Positions 35,519 through 45,605 of a stretch of 64,000 nt of DNA are shown one piece after another. The notes under the pieces were generated by a model. It had not been told where the DNA came from and made no database searches. It was given only the letters and a program-made list of their open reading frames with translations. The translations under genes were made by a program, and so were the position numbers. The stretch lies in NCBI GenBank assembly GCA_038120295.1, contig JAYOLL010000005.1:95384-159383 (forward strand), read 5' to 3'. The DNA comes from JAYOEY01 sp038120295 (GTDB lineage: Bacteria; Pseudomonadota; Alphaproteobacteria; MPNO01; UBA2964). The first letter of the stretch is position 1; every line of letters starts with the position of its first letter.

Positions 35519-35580
35519 GCTTTACTGCGTCCTCGCGTTGCCGTTTTCTTCCAGACCTGCGTCAAGGATGAAAGCCGGAA

Positions 35581-37638
35581 ATGCCCGACGATATTGCCTG
35601 GTCCGTCTGCCCGCACGATTGCGCCAGCGCCTGCACGCTCGATGTCGAGATCGCAGCGCCGAACCGGATCGGCCGGGTACGCGGATCGGACATTAACCCC
35701 TATACCGCCGGCGTGGTTTGCGCCAAGGTCGCGCGCTATGCGGAGCGGGTGCACCACCCTGACCGGCTGACCCGGCCGCTACGACGCAAGAGCGAAAAAT
35801 CGCCGACGGCGACCCTGGCGGATTTCGAGGAAATTTCCTGGGACGATGCGCTCGATATCGTCGCCGAGCAGTTCCAGCGCGCCTCCGCAAAGTACGGCCC
35901 GGAAACGGTCTGGCTCTACAACTACGCCGGCACGATGGGTCAGGTGCAGCGGGAGGGAATCGCGCGGCTGCGGAATGTCATGGGCTATTCGCGGCAGCAT
36001 CACACGATCTGCTCCTGGGTCATGCATGTCGCCAGCATGGCGGGGGTCGGCGGGAAAACCAGCGTCGATCCAACGGAATTCGCTGAGAGCGACCTGATCG
36101 TCATCTGGGGAACCAACCCGGTGCATACCCAGGTCAACCTGATGAGCCATATAAGCCGTGCGCGGAAGGAACGCGGCGCGAAGCTCGTGGTGATCGATCC
36201 CTACCGAACCGCGACCGCGGAGCTGGCCGACATTCATCTGCAGCCGATGCCCGGCACCGACGCCGCGCTGGCCTGCGCCGTAATGCATGTGCTGTTGCGG
36301 GACGGGTATGCCGACCGGGACTACATGGCGACCTATACCGACGATCCGGCGGGGCTGGAAGCGCATCTGCAGACAAGAACGCCTGCGTGGGCGTCTGCGA
36401 TCACCGGCATTCCGGAAACCGGTATAGAGGAATTCGCAAAGGCCTATGGAAGCACGGAGCGCGCCCTGATTCGCATGGGGTACGGGTTCTCGCGCCACCG
36501 CAACGGCGCATCGACGCTTCATGCCGTTAGCTGCCTGCCCGCCGTGCGTGGCGCCTGGAAGCATCGGGGCGGCGGGCTTTATTCGGGAACCGGCGGCGCC
36601 TTCAAGCTCGATGTGTCGCTTATTCACGGACAGGAGGCGGATTCCAGACTGCTCGACATGTCGCGTCTCGGTCCCATCCTCGATGGCGATATCGAGCCTT
36701 TGAATGGCGGTCCGCCCGTAACCGCCATGCTGGTTCAGAGTTCGAACCCTGCGGTCGTCGCGCCGGAATCGGCTCGGGTCCGGCGCGGATTTCTGCGCGA
36801 CGATCTGTTCCTCGCCGTACACGAACAGTTTATGACCGATACGGCGAAACTTGCCGATATCGTACTGCCCGCCACGACTTTTCTGGAACATGACGATATC
36901 TACACCTCCTACGGCCACACCTGGCTGCAGATGGGAGCAAAGGCGATCGAGCCGCCGGGCGAGGCGCGCAGCAACCATGACATGCTGTGCGCCCTGGCAA
37001 AGCGGCTGGGCGCAGACCATCCCGCTTTCGGGATGAGCGAATGGGAACTGATCGACCGGACGCTCGAACTGTCGGGCTATCCCGGGGCCGACGAGCTTAA
37101 ATCGCGCCGGCTGTACGATGTTTCCGGCGGGTTTGAGGACTCCCATTTCCTCAACGGCTTTCCGCACCGGGACGGAAAGTTTCATTTCCGGGCGGACTGG
37201 GGCGCCGATGCCGAACCCCTGACGGCGTTCCCGGACTTCGTCGATCTCAGAGACAAAGAAGACTCACAGCACCCGTTCCGTCTGATCACCGGGCCGGCGC
37301 GAAACTATCTGAACAGCAGCTTTACCGAGACGCCCACGTCCCGTGCGCGGGAGAACCGGCCAACAGCAAAACTCAACCCGCTAGATTGCGACAGGCTCAG
37401 CGTCGCGGACGGCGACCGCGTCCGGATCGGCAACGCAAGGGGCGACCTCCTTATTCACGTAGAGCAGCGCGAGGGTGTCAGGCCGGGCACGGCGGTCGTC
37501 GAGACGGCATGGCCCAACGCTGCCTATGAGGAAGGAATCGGCATCAACCTGCTGACCAGCGCAGAGCCGGCCGCGCCGTCCGGCGGCGCAGCGTTTCACG
37601 ACACGGCGATCTGGATCCGTCGGGAAGAAAAGGGCTGA
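35581..37638 (+). CDS. Molybdopterin-dependent oxidoreductase (DMSO-reductase family)
   Basis: 685 residues. The N-terminal iron-sulfur motif is C-PHD-C-ASA-C and a fourth Cys in AGVVCAKVARY, so one [4Fe-4S] cluster is expected. Molybdopterin-binding segments include WGTNPVHTQVNLMSH and LVQSSNPAVVAPES, and the C-terminal domain has LITGPARNYLNSSFTETP. No twin-arginine signal is seen, so it is probably cytosolic. Such proteins are formate-dehydrogenase-like or other oxidoreductases; substrate unknown. It starts 109 bases after the tctAB stop on the same strand, so it may process the imported compound, but that is inference. Confidence 0.87.
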   Translation: MPDDIAWSVCPHDCASACTLDVEIAAPNRIGRVRGSDINPYTAGVVCAKVARYAERVHHPDRLTRPLRRKSEKSPTATLADFEEISWDDALDIVAEQFQRASAKYGPETVWLYNYAGTMGQVQREGIARLRNVMGYSRQHHTICSWVMHVASMAGVGGKTSVDPTEFAESDLIVIWGTNPVHTQVNLMSHISRARKERGAKLVVIDPYRTATAELADIHLQPMPGTDAALACAVMHVLLRDGYADRDYMATYTDDPAGLEAHLQTRTPAWASAITGIPETGIEEFAKAYGSTERALIRMGYGFSRHRNGASTLHAVSCLPAVRGAWKHRGGGLYSGTGGAFKLDVSLIHGQEADSRLLDMSRLGPILDGDIEPLNGGPPVTAMLVQSSNPAVVAPESARVRRGFLRDDLFLAVHEQFMTDTAKLADIVLPATTFLEHDDIYTSYGHTWLQMGAKAIEPPGEARSNHDMLCALAKRLGADHPAFGMSEWELIDRTLELSGYPGADELKSRRLYDVSGGFEDSHFLNGFPHRDGKFHFRADWGADAEPLTAFPDFVDLRDKEDSQHPFRLITGPARNYLNSSFTETPTSRARENRPTAKLNPLDCDRLSVADGDRVRIGNARGDLLIHVEQREGVRPGTAVVETAWPNAAYEEGIGINLLTSAEPAAPSGGAAFHDTAIWIRREEKG

Positions 37639-37687
37639 GACCGGCACTCGACGCGCCGCACAATCGCTTGTTCCAGCGATTGCCAGC

Positions 37688-39595
37688 GTGATATTTATCT
37701 TTGGCTTCGCCCCTGAATATCTGCAATATCGGTCTGACGAGGGGATCAGGCTTCCGTCTGCCATTCGAGATATTCCGGCTGTGCTTGAGAACGATCCGGC
37801 ATCGACATCTTCAACGGAACGGGAGAATCCCGCTGGACCGGACGTTGCCGGGAATAAGGCGCGGCTGTTTCGCGAGGCGTTGACCCGGCTGACCCCCGGG
37901 CTCCAGCTGGCAGCACTGGCGACAGCGGTCGGAATGACCGTGGTCGCCGCTCTCGAATCCGTGACGATCGGGCTGATCTTCCCGTTCATATCCCTGCTGT
38001 CCGGTGGCGCGACACCGGACTTTGTCATACGAATGTTCTCTTCGGTTGGCTTGGCTGTACCGACTCCTCAGACGCTTGCCCTGGCGATTCTGGCGATTCT
38101 CCTCGCGAAATGCGCGATCGTCGTCATTGTCTTTGCGGCTCAGTCGTCCTTTCTCAAAGTCGTCGCCCGCGATTTCGGCACCCGAGCGCTGTCGGCTCAT
38201 ATTTCCGCGCCGTATGAGCAACACCTGCGGCGCAGCGACTCGGACATGACTGCGTCGGTCGTCGGTCGGCTCTATACCGTACTGGTTTTTCTGTATGAGC
38301 CGCTCTTCATCATCGCGTCTGAGATGCTGATCATTCTGGCCATCGTCGTCGTCCTGCTAATTATAGAACCCGCCTATTCGCTGCTCCTGCTAGCGGCGTT
38401 CGGCCTGCTGGCATGGCTGGGAAACACAACGCTGCGCCGCCGCGCGCAGGGCGCCGGCGACGCCAAGGAAGTCGAACACCGCAATCTGCTTCAGAGCTAT
38501 TCCCAGACGCTGGGGGCTATCGCGGAAATTCACACGGCGAACCGGTCGCAGTTTTTTCGTCAAGTCATCGGCGACCACCTCGACCGCTATGCTTCCGCCG
38601 TCGCTGCAGAACGGTTCATTCTCTATATGCCGCGTACCTTTATCGAAGCCGGCGTGTCGCTGCTGATGTTCGGCGGACTCGTCATCGCCCTGAACGAAGG
38701 CTTTTCGGGAGGCGAACTTCTGGGCCTTGTCGCCCTGTTCGCCGCTGCCGCCGTGCGGTTGATGCCCTCGGCCAGCCGGCTTCTGCATGCCGTCACCATG
38801 ATCAACCTGTCGCGAGATGCGTTTTACCGGCTTCTTCCCGATCTGCGCGTTACAGATACGCCGCCAGAGAGAGCACCAGCCTCCGGGCCGCGGATCGACT
38901 TCACGAGCGACATCGTTTTGACTGACGTCAGCTATCGCTATCCGTCGATGAACGAAGATGCGCTTCGCAAGGTCTCACTCAGCCTGCGGCAGGGGGAGCG
39001 GTGCGTGATTGCAGGCTCGTCGGGCTCGGGTAAGACGACATTGATCCGGTTACTGGTCGGACTCCTCGCGCCGCGTGAAGGGTCTATCACGGTCGATGGC
39101 GAGGATATCGGCGCCAACCTGTGCAGGCTCAGGGAGATTGTCGGCTTTGTGCCGCAGGAGCCGATCCTGTTAGACGGATCGCTGCGCGACAATATTGTTT
39201 TCGGGCTGGATGACGGCGACGACGAGAGGCTCGACCGCGTCGTCCGGATGGCGCATCTCGACGCTGTTATCGAATCGCTGCCAGCCGGCCAGGATACGGC
39301 CATGGGCGGTACCGACGTCCGGCTTTCACGCGGACAGGTCCAACGCGTCGCTATTGCGCGCGCGCTCTACCGGGATCCCAGGATCCTGATCATGGATGAG
39401 CCAACGGCGTCGCTCGACGCTCGCACGGAGAACGAAATCGTCGATGCGCTGGACGGGCTGGATGACGACATGACGATCGTCGTAGTCAGTCACCGGGAAT
39501 CCGTTCTCAGCCGTTTTCCCCGGCTTATCGGAATAGAAGAAGGCCGAATCGCCGCGGACCGAAGCGATGTAGTATGTGCTGCCGGAGAAAAGTGA
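37688..39595 (+). CDS. ABC transporter with fused permease and ATPase, probable polysaccharide exporter
   Basis: 635 residues starting GTG at 37688. A 50-residue cytosolic leader precedes six helices (about 75-345). The ATPase has Walker A AGSSGSGKTTLIRLL, Q-loop VGFVPQEPILLDGSLRDNIVFG, signature LSRGQVQRVAIARAL (LSGGQ changed to LSRGQ) and Walker B ILIMDEPTASLD. The exporter fold is MsbA/PglK-like. It heads a compact run of four genes for a surface glycan, where it may flip the lipid-linked oligosaccharide. No other flippase gene is near. The annotation as flippase is inference. Confidence 0.85.
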   Translation: MIFIFGFAPEYLQYRSDEGIRLPSAIRDIPAVLENDPASTSSTERENPAGPDVAGNKARLFREALTRLTPGLQLAALATAVGMTVVAALESVTIGLIFPFISLLSGGATPDFVIRMFSSVGLAVPTPQTLALAILAILLAKCAIVVIVFAAQSSFLKVVARDFGTRALSAHISAPYEQHLRRSDSDMTASVVGRLYTVLVFLYEPLFIIASEMLIILAIVVVLLIIEPAYSLLLLAAFGLLAWLGNTTLRRRAQGAGDAKEVEHRNLLQSYSQTLGAIAEIHTANRSQFFRQVIGDHLDRYASAVAAERFILYMPRTFIEAGVSLLMFGGLVIALNEGFSGGELLGLVALFAAAAVRLMPSASRLLHAVTMINLSRDAFYRLLPDLRVTDTPPERAPASGPRIDFTSDIVLTDVSYRYPSMNEDALRKVSLSLRQGERCVIAGSSGSGKTTLIRLLVGLLAPREGSITVDGEDIGANLCRLREIVGFVPQEPILLDGSLRDNIVFGLDDGDDERLDRVVRMAHLDAVIESLPAGQDTAMGGTDVRLSRGQVQRVAIARALYRDPRILIMDEPTASLDARTENEIVDALDGLDDDMTIVVVSHRESVLSRFPRLIGIEEGRIAADRSDVVCAAGEK

Positions 39596-39596
39596 C

Positions 39597-40865
39597 GTGT
39601 CCAGTATAGAAGCAGGCGGGAAGCGGCGTCCCCTTATTGAGGCTTTCGTTCTCGCCTTTGCCCTACAGGCGGCGGGCTCTCTTGAACCTTTCGGCGTGAC
39701 GCGAACCATCGCATTGGCGAATCTGGTTCTCCCCTATTTCGCGGCGGTGGCAGCCTGGTCGGTGTTCAGACAGCGTCCTGAGGTCGTCATCGGCTGGTCC
39801 TGGGTCATAGCGTTTTTTCTGCTGGCGGGACTGCTGTTGGCTCACGGCCTTTATGTCGGGGCACAGCATACCGGCGATGTGACTGGCTTCGGCATTCGTC
39901 GCACCGTCTCGATGGCACTCATGGCGGGATATTTTCTGACCGGCGTCTATCTGGCGTCCTGGGGAACCTGGCTAGTCGACCGCTTTGCTCTTTTTTTCGT
40001 GGCGATCGCTGCTGTTATCGCCGCAATCACATATGTCGCTTACCTGCTGACGACAGTCGGCATATGGGTCGACGATCCGATTTTTCTCTCAGCTTCTAAG
40101 TTTCGGTTTATCGGGCTAATGGATAACGCCATTCCGTTTAGCTGGCTGCTGCTCTCTGCATTTGCGTTGCAAATCGCATATCAGACCCGGTTGCAGGATC
40201 GCTTCCCGAAATTGAACCTCGTGGGCATGAGCTTTCTTGTAGCGGCGTTAGCCCTGACCGGTGCCAAGGCGGCGTGGTTTGGCGCGGTCCTTTTTCTTAT
40301 CGTAATTCTGGTTTTTTTCCGGCCTCTGCCGAATTTGCGTCCAGCCCTTCTAGCGATCGTATGCGGGGCATTTCTCACGCTTCCTCCGGTCTTGATTCCC
40401 GTGCCAGTCGACGCTCCCAGATTCCTGACCGATCTCGGGCGTCATGACATGTTCATTCCGTCGTCGATCAGCGTTCGGGAACAACAGCTCGGGTTGGCGT
40501 TTGACCTTATTCGCGAGTTTCCGCTGTGGGGAGTGGGCCTGGGTGGGTATAACTGGGAGGAAGCCATACGGGCTCCGGTCCCCACTCATTACCTGCACAA
40601 CAGCATTCTGTGGCTTTGGGTCGAGTTGGGCCCGATTTCTGTTGTGCTGTTCGTCGCCTTCTTTGGCCGCGTTATCTGGGCACTTTGGCCAGCGATGTCA
40701 GAGAATTCGGGGGGGCCGTTTCCGTCTTCCCTCTTTGCACTGCTCTGGGCGTTCGCAGCTATTTCGCTCGTCGACGATGTCCTGTTTCAAAGATATTTAT
40801 GGGTTTTTCTTGGCGCCGCTGTGACAGTGATACGGGTGCGGAACGGGGGGAGCGGTCGCGTATGA
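39597..40865 (+). CDS. O-antigen ligase / polymerase (Wzy/WaaL-like) membrane protein
   Basis: About 422 residues, GTG at 39597 (an in-frame GTG at 39576 would add seven residues and overlap the ABC gene). About ten helices. The Wzy_C-type large periplasmic loop ends in LIREFPLWGVGLGGYNWEEA and THYLHNSILWLWVELG, the motif region of O-antigen ligases and polymerases. It joins glycans on undecaprenyl carriers or onto lipid A. Stop TGA overlaps the next start as ATGA (40862-40865). Whether ligase or polymerase cannot be decided from sequence alone. Confidence 0.8.
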   Translation: MSSIEAGGKRRPLIEAFVLAFALQAAGSLEPFGVTRTIALANLVLPYFAAVAAWSVFRQRPEVVIGWSWVIAFFLLAGLLLAHGLYVGAQHTGDVTGFGIRRTVSMALMAGYFLTGVYLASWGTWLVDRFALFFVAIAAVIAAITYVAYLLTTVGIWVDDPIFLSASKFRFIGLMDNAIPFSWLLLSAFALQIAYQTRLQDRFPKLNLVGMSFLVAALALTGAKAAWFGAVLFLIVILVFFRPLPNLRPALLAIVCGAFLTLPPVLIPVPVDAPRFLTDLGRHDMFIPSSISVREQQLGLAFDLIREFPLWGVGLGGYNWEEAIRAPVPTHYLHNSILWLWVELGPISVVLFVAFFGRVIWALWPAMSENSGGPFPSSLFALLWAFAAISLVDDVLFQRYLWVFLGAAVTVIRVRNGGSGRV

Positions 40866-42034
40866 CGAACAGCACCCCTGAAGAAGACACGAAAAGGGTC
40901 CGCGTGCTGATTAACGGCCTGCACGCGAAGAGCGGGGGGGGCATCACCTATCTGCAAAACGTGCTGCCCTACCTGGCGGACGATCCCAGGCTGCAGCTGC
41001 ATTTGCTGATATCGGCCGATCAGCTGCCAGTCTATCCCCCGGTCGATGAACGAATTCGCATTCATGCAATCGACCTGAAACAGGGGCTCGGTCGGATATT
41101 GGCCTGGGAACAGGTTTCGGTCCCCATAATCGCCCGCGTCATGAATGCGGACGTAACGTTCTGTCCGTCGAATTACGGACCCCTGTTCGCCCCCAATCTC
41201 GTCATTATGCTTCGCAACGGTCTCGCCGTTGCCGGTAGCGAACGCCGGATCCACAAGCTTCTGTACTGGTTCAGCCTGGGTCTGATGACGGCCGTCTGCC
41301 TGCTCGCCTGCCGTCGCGCGATCGCCGTCTCCGAATATGCCCGCCGGGCGCTTACCTTCAACCTGCCGCAAAGGATCTCCCGCAAGGCGGCCGTAATCCA
41401 TCACGGCGTCGACCGGGATTTCGCACCGTCCGAAGCACCCGCGGAAACGCCTGACCGGCATGCCACACAACGCCCATTTCTGTTCGCCGTCGCCGATATC
41501 TACATACAGAAAAATCTTCACACGCTGATCGCCGCGCTCGCCGGCATTCGCGACAAATTTCCCGACGTCGTGTTGAAAATCGCCGGGCGCAGAATAGATG
41601 AGGCCTACTATGACAGGCTCCAGCGGGAGATTCGACGCCGGAATCTGGAATCCTGCGTGGTTTTCCTGGGATCGCTCGGCAAGGATGAGTTGGTGCGGCA
41701 TTACCGGACCTGCGACGCGTTCGTGTTTCCGTCCACAGTTGAAACATTCGGCAACCCCCTAGCCGAAGCCATGGCGGCGGGCGCGCCCATTGCCTGCTCG
41801 AACGTGACGGCGATGCCTGAAATCGTCGGCGACGCGGGGGTATATTTTGATCCGCGCGATGTCGGGCAAATGTACAGCGCAATCCTGAGAATTCTGGAAG
41901 AACCGGGACTGGCGGACACGCTCAGCGAACGGGGACGGCGCCGCGCCGAAATGTTTTCCTGGGAGAAAACCGCTCGTTGCACCGGAGATATTCTGGTCTC
42001 TGCAGCCGGAATTTCGCTTCCTGCAGCGGAATAG
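40862..42034 (+). CDS. GT4-family glycosyltransferase, first
   Basis: 390 residues. GT-B fold: the N-terminal VLINGLHAKSGGGITYLQNVLPYL has the glycine-rich loop, the middle has FAVADIYIQKNLHTLIAAL, and the sugar-nucleotide site FVFPSTVETFGNPLAEAMAAGAPIA carries the E-x7-E motif. It uses a nucleotide sugar for a retaining transfer to a glycolipid acceptor on the cytosolic side. Translationally coupled to the ligase gene (ATGA). The frame extends further upstream but overlaps the ligase gene. Donor unknown. Confidence 0.9.
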   Translation: MTNSTPEEDTKRVRVLINGLHAKSGGGITYLQNVLPYLADDPRLQLHLLISADQLPVYPPVDERIRIHAIDLKQGLGRILAWEQVSVPIIARVMNADVTFCPSNYGPLFAPNLVIMLRNGLAVAGSERRIHKLLYWFSLGLMTAVCLLACRRAIAVSEYARRALTFNLPQRISRKAAVIHHGVDRDFAPSEAPAETPDRHATQRPFLFAVADIYIQKNLHTLIAALAGIRDKFPDVVLKIAGRRIDEAYYDRLQREIRRRNLESCVVFLGSLGKDELVRHYRTCDAFVFPSTVETFGNPLAEAMAAGAPIACSNVTAMPEIVGDAGVYFDPRDVGQMYSAILRILEEPGLADTLSERGRRRAEMFSWEKTARCTGDILVSAAGISLPAAE

Positions 42035-42050
42035 GTCGGGGCGCGCGGCA

Positions 42051-43184
42051 ATGAAAGTACTGATCGAGGCCATATCGGCGAAACGCGGCGGTATTGCGAC
42101 CTATACGAACAACCTGATCGATGCGCTCAAGCGGAACAACGTGGATGTGGTCGCCGCGCTTCCGTCTTCTTCGGCGGGCGGTGGGTCGGACACGTCCCTG
42201 CATCTTTCCGCCGATAATTATGGCCCGTTGCGCCGCGTCGCATGGTCGCAGTTGGCCTGGCGGCGGGTCGTTCGTGAGATCGCACCCGACGTCCTTTTTT
42301 CTTCCGCCAGTTTCGGGCTTCTGGGGTCGCCAGTTCCTCAGGTTCTGCTCTTGCGCGAAGGCGGCCTGTTCGATCCTTTTTACCTGACGAACGTTGCTCC
42401 GGAGCAAGGCGCAATGAGCGCGGTCCTGCGTTATTTTCGAAGAAATCTGATGCTGGCCTCGGCGAAGAACTCCGATCATGTGATGGTGCCGTCCGACGCC
42501 ATGAAGGATCTGTTGCTGTACTGGCGGCCGGAACTGGCCGAAAAGTGCACGGTCAATCCCTACGGGACTCTGTCCTCCCTGTTTCACCCTGCGCCGGCGC
42601 AACGGCCCTGGTCCGCGGATGGAACGCTGCGACTGATTTATGTCTCCGTCTATTATCCTCACAAGAATCCCGCTGTTCTTTGCAGCGCGCTGGAGCGGCT
42701 CCGCTCCGAAGGACGCTCCGCGCACGCGACGATCACGATGAATCTCGATGAAATTGCGATACCCGGCGGCGCACTTGACCGTTTCGTGCTGGAACGCGCC
42801 ACGGCGACAGGCGACGTTACGCTGGGTCACCGCGATTACGAAGATCTCCCAACCCTTTACGGATCGCACGATGTTTTTGTCTTTCCATCGGTATCGGAGA
42901 CATTCGGGCATCCGATGGCCGAAGCGATGGCGAGCGGTTTGCCCATCGTCGCGGCGGACACGCCAATCAACAGAGAAGTCTGCGGAGACGCCGCTCTGTA
43001 TTTCTCACCCTTTTCGGTATCCCAGCTGGTCGACCGGATTCGTATGCTCGATGGAGACCCCGATCTACGCGACCGTCTGCGTCAGGCGACACGAGACCGT
43101 GTCCGGCATCTGTATGAATGGGATATGCATGTTACGCGCCTGCTTCACACCTTCGAAACGGTAATCGAGGCCGCCCGCCGATAG
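42051..43184 (+). CDS. GT4-family glycosyltransferase, second
   Basis: 377 residues, 16 bases after the previous gene. MKVLIEAISAKRGGIATYTNN opens the first Rossmann half; VFPSVSETFGHPMAEAMASGLPIVAAD is the E-x7-E donor site. Probably adds another sugar of the same glycan. Last of the run of four coupled genes 37688-43184. Confidence 0.9.
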   Translation: MKVLIEAISAKRGGIATYTNNLIDALKRNNVDVVAALPSSSAGGGSDTSLHLSADNYGPLRRVAWSQLAWRRVVREIAPDVLFSSASFGLLGSPVPQVLLLREGGLFDPFYLTNVAPEQGAMSAVLRYFRRNLMLASAKNSDHVMVPSDAMKDLLLYWRPELAEKCTVNPYGTLSSLFHPAPAQRPWSADGTLRLIYVSVYYPHKNPAVLCSALERLRSEGRSAHATITMNLDEIAIPGGALDRFVLERATATGDVTLGHRDYEDLPTLYGSHDVFVFPSVSETFGHPMAEAMASGLPIVAADTPINREVCGDAALYFSPFSVSQLVDRIRMLDGDPDLRDRLRQATRDRVRHLYEWDMHVTRLLHTFETVIEAARR

Positions 43185-43235
43185 ACCGAATGCGTCTGAG
43201 CGATGGTACGCCAGAGAAGATAGGTCTGTCGGAAA

Positions 43236-44600
43236 TCATTCCGGTGAAAGCAAGGGCCAAAGATCGCCGAGCTTTCGCCGCTCTCCCAGGCTTCTTAGAT
43301 AGGAATAAAGCGCGTCCGCCTTCCCGGCATCGACTGACTGGGCGCAGCAATCGTTGAACTTGGCGCGAAATACCGTCTCGGTCATCGGTGCGGCAGGAGA
43401 ACCGCTGGCGTCGAGAACCGCCCGTTCGAGAGAACTGCCGTCGTCGAACGCGATCCTCACCCGCCCCGGGCTTCCGCCTTCCGCTGTGGTATCGGGAAAT
43501 TCCCGGTCGACCCCGGTCGATATTTTTTCCGACAGGGCGCGGACCCTGGGATCGTCCAGCGCTTTTTCCGTAAACGTTGCCAGCGTCGGCGCACCATGGA
43601 TTAACGCGTACGGAACCAGATATTTCAGGCTGAACCGGGAAGAGTCATCCGACCACGGATACCGGTCGATCACCCGGTTCGCCGCATGGGTCGTCGCCGT
43701 CACGCGGATCGCCTCGATCCGGTCGAGTCTCGGCAAGGCCTTATCGCGCAGCTGTAACGCCGCCTCGATAGACGTATGCAGCAGGCCGCCGCAGGCGAAG
43801 GGCTTGATGCGGTATCCCGGCGCGGTCAGGTTATAAACTTCTCCGAGATCGTCAAACGGCGAAGGATCCCAATCGAAGCTCCGCGCATAGAGCGCCAGGA
43901 AACCCTGCCTGCCCTCGATTGCGCTTGCGCTGGCGGTGAAACCCCGTGCCCCGAGGAAAGCAGCTTCCATGCCGTCGCGCGCGGCGCGCCCCGGGTGCAG
44001 CGGTTTGGTCATGGTTCCGTAATTTTCGCCGAGTCCCGCCGGCATCGACGCCGCGATCCCCATGATCGCGGGAATCTGCGGCTCCGGTACCTGCATCAGG
44101 CGCGCGCAGGCAGCCGCCGAAGCGAAGACGCCTGCGACCCCGGCCGCGTGCCAGCTTCCCCCGCTCGACATCGACGGAAACGACCGGACGATGCGGGCCG
44201 AGACTTCGCAGCCGACGACCCAGGCGGCGATGAGTTCTTCGGCAGTCGCGTTCAGCGACTCTGCCAGAGGGAGAATGGCGGGCACGACTGCCGCCGCGGA
44301 CTGACCGCTCATAAAGGACAGGTCGAAATCGAGCGCCTGCGTCGCGGTGCCGTTGGCCAGCGCCGCGCTCTGTGGCGAGGTCCGGAGCCCCCGACCGACA
44401 ATACCTGCCGCCGGCGCAGCCGCTTCGGACGCGATCATGTCGCAGACGATCCCTGAAGCCGGTTCCGCACTGCCGGCCAGCATGACGCCGATCGTATCGA
44501 TCAAAGCCGTCTGCGCGAGGTCAGTGAGTTCGGCCGGCGCAGCCTGCAGGTCGAAGCCGGTCACGAACGCGGCGACGCGTTCACTGCAGGTGAATGTCAT
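43236..44600 (-). CDS. MmgE/PrpD-family protein
   Basis: 454 residues. FVTGFDLQAAPAELTDLAQTALIDTIGVMLAG is the all-alpha N-terminal family signature. The family includes 2-methylcitrate dehydratase (PrpD), aconitate decarboxylase and relatives; no iron-sulfur motif is present. The ATG at 44600 is preceded by GAGGAGGG. No prp neighbours are present, so a 2-methylcitrate role cannot be concluded. A LysR gene is upstream on the same strand, 85 bases away, and may regulate it. Confidence 0.87.
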   Translation of the reverse strand: MTFTCSERVAAFVTGFDLQAAPAELTDLAQTALIDTIGVMLAGSAEPASGIVCDMIASEAAAPAAGIVGRGLRTSPQSAALANGTATQALDFDLSFMSGQSAAAVVPAILPLAESLNATAEELIAAWVVGCEVSARIVRSFPSMSSGGSWHAAGVAGVFASAAACARLMQVPEPQIPAIMGIAASMPAGLGENYGTMTKPLHPGRAARDGMEAAFLGARGFTASASAIEGRQGFLALYARSFDWDPSPFDDLGEVYNLTAPGYRIKPFACGGLLHTSIEAALQLRDKALPRLDRIEAIRVTATTHAANRVIDRYPWSDDSSRFSLKYLVPYALIHGAPTLATFTEKALDDPRVRALSEKISTGVDREFPDTTAEGGSPGRVRIAFDDGSSLERAVLDASGSPAAPMTETVFRAKFNDCCAQSVDAGKADALYSYLRSLGERRKLGDLWPLLSPE

Positions 44601-44685
44601 GAGTCCCTCCTCTTTATTTTTGCGCGACATCAACGGCGCAGCCTACGGAGAATCCGCCAGTGGCGGAACCGGCGCGCGCCTGCTG

Positions 44686-45567
44686 TTACAGACTGCGACC
44701 GGTCCGCAGGTTCTCTGCCATGAAATCGACGAAGACGCGGACCGCGGAGGTAATCCTCCGGGCGGCCGGGTAGACAAGATAGATACCGAGCCATTCGTCG
44801 ATTTCGTCCGCGAACAGCCTTGTTAGTCGGCCTTCGGCAAGATCGTCCTCCACAATGAAATCAGGCAGCAGCGAAAGGCCAAGCCCGGCCACGGTCATTT
44901 GCCGGATTATGTCGCCATCGTTGGCGCTGACGGGGCCATTGATGTTTATCTGGCGGCCGATGGGCCACCGACGTCCGTAGGACGGTGCCAGATCGCTCAA
45001 GCAAGGAAAGGACGGCACCGCTTCGAGGGAGGACGGGACGCCATGCTCCGCAAGGAAAGCGGGGCTGGCGGTCAGCATCAGGGCTGTCTCGCCGCATTTT
45101 CGGGCGATCATTGAACTGTCCGCCAGATGCCCGATCCGGATGGCGACGTCGATGCCCTCGGCAATAAGGTTGATCGGCGCATTCTGCAGATGAAACGTCA
45201 GGTTAATATCCGGGTACCGTTCCAGAAAAGCGGGGATTAGCGGTCCGAACCGTTTGCGCATGGGATAGGCGGCGGCTGCGACTTTCAGCGATCCCCGCGG
45301 TCGTCCGGTCAGATCCCTTGCTTCCTGACGTAGGTCGTCCGCCGCCTCTACGATCTCGACGCAACGATCAAGGAAGCGCGCGCCAGCGTCCGTGAGTGCC
45401 ACCCGTCGTGGGGACCGGCGCAGAAGCGGTGTGCCGAGCCAGTCTTCCAGCTCCATCACCAGTCGGCTCACTGAGGAAGTCGACATGCCCAACCTTTTCG
45501 CACTCGCTGAAAAGCTCTCGTTCCTGGCGACTTCGATAAAGGTTCGCATTGCTTTGGGGTCATTCAT
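44686..45567 (-). CDS. LysR-family transcriptional regulator
   Basis: 293 residues. Winged-helix DNA-binding region at 1-60 (MRTFIEVARNESFSASAKRLGMSTSSVSRLVMELE), substrate-binding domain from about 90. The frame extends to 45660 but an ATG at 45567 gives the usual LysR N-terminus. It is transcribed away from a cupin gene, and a palindrome lies between them (45606-45622). It belongs to the subgroup that includes DNA-binding activators near small-molecule genes; inducer unknown. Confidence 0.88.
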   Translation of the reverse strand: MNDPKAMRTFIEVARNESFSASAKRLGMSTSSVSRLVMELEDWLGTPLLRRSPRRVALTDAGARFLDRCVEIVEAADDLRQEARDLTGRPRGSLKVAAAAYPMRKRFGPLIPAFLERYPDINLTFHLQNAPINLIAEGIDVAIRIGHLADSSMIARKCGETALMLTASPAFLAEHGVPSSLEAVPSFPCLSDLAPSYGRRWPIGRQININGPVSANDGDIIRQMTVAGLGLSLLPDFIVEDDLAEGRLTRLFADEIDEWLGIYLVYPAARRITSAVRVFVDFMAENLRTGRSL

Positions 45568-45605
45568 TCCATAATCCCGTAAAATGGGACGATACTGCCC
45601 GATAA

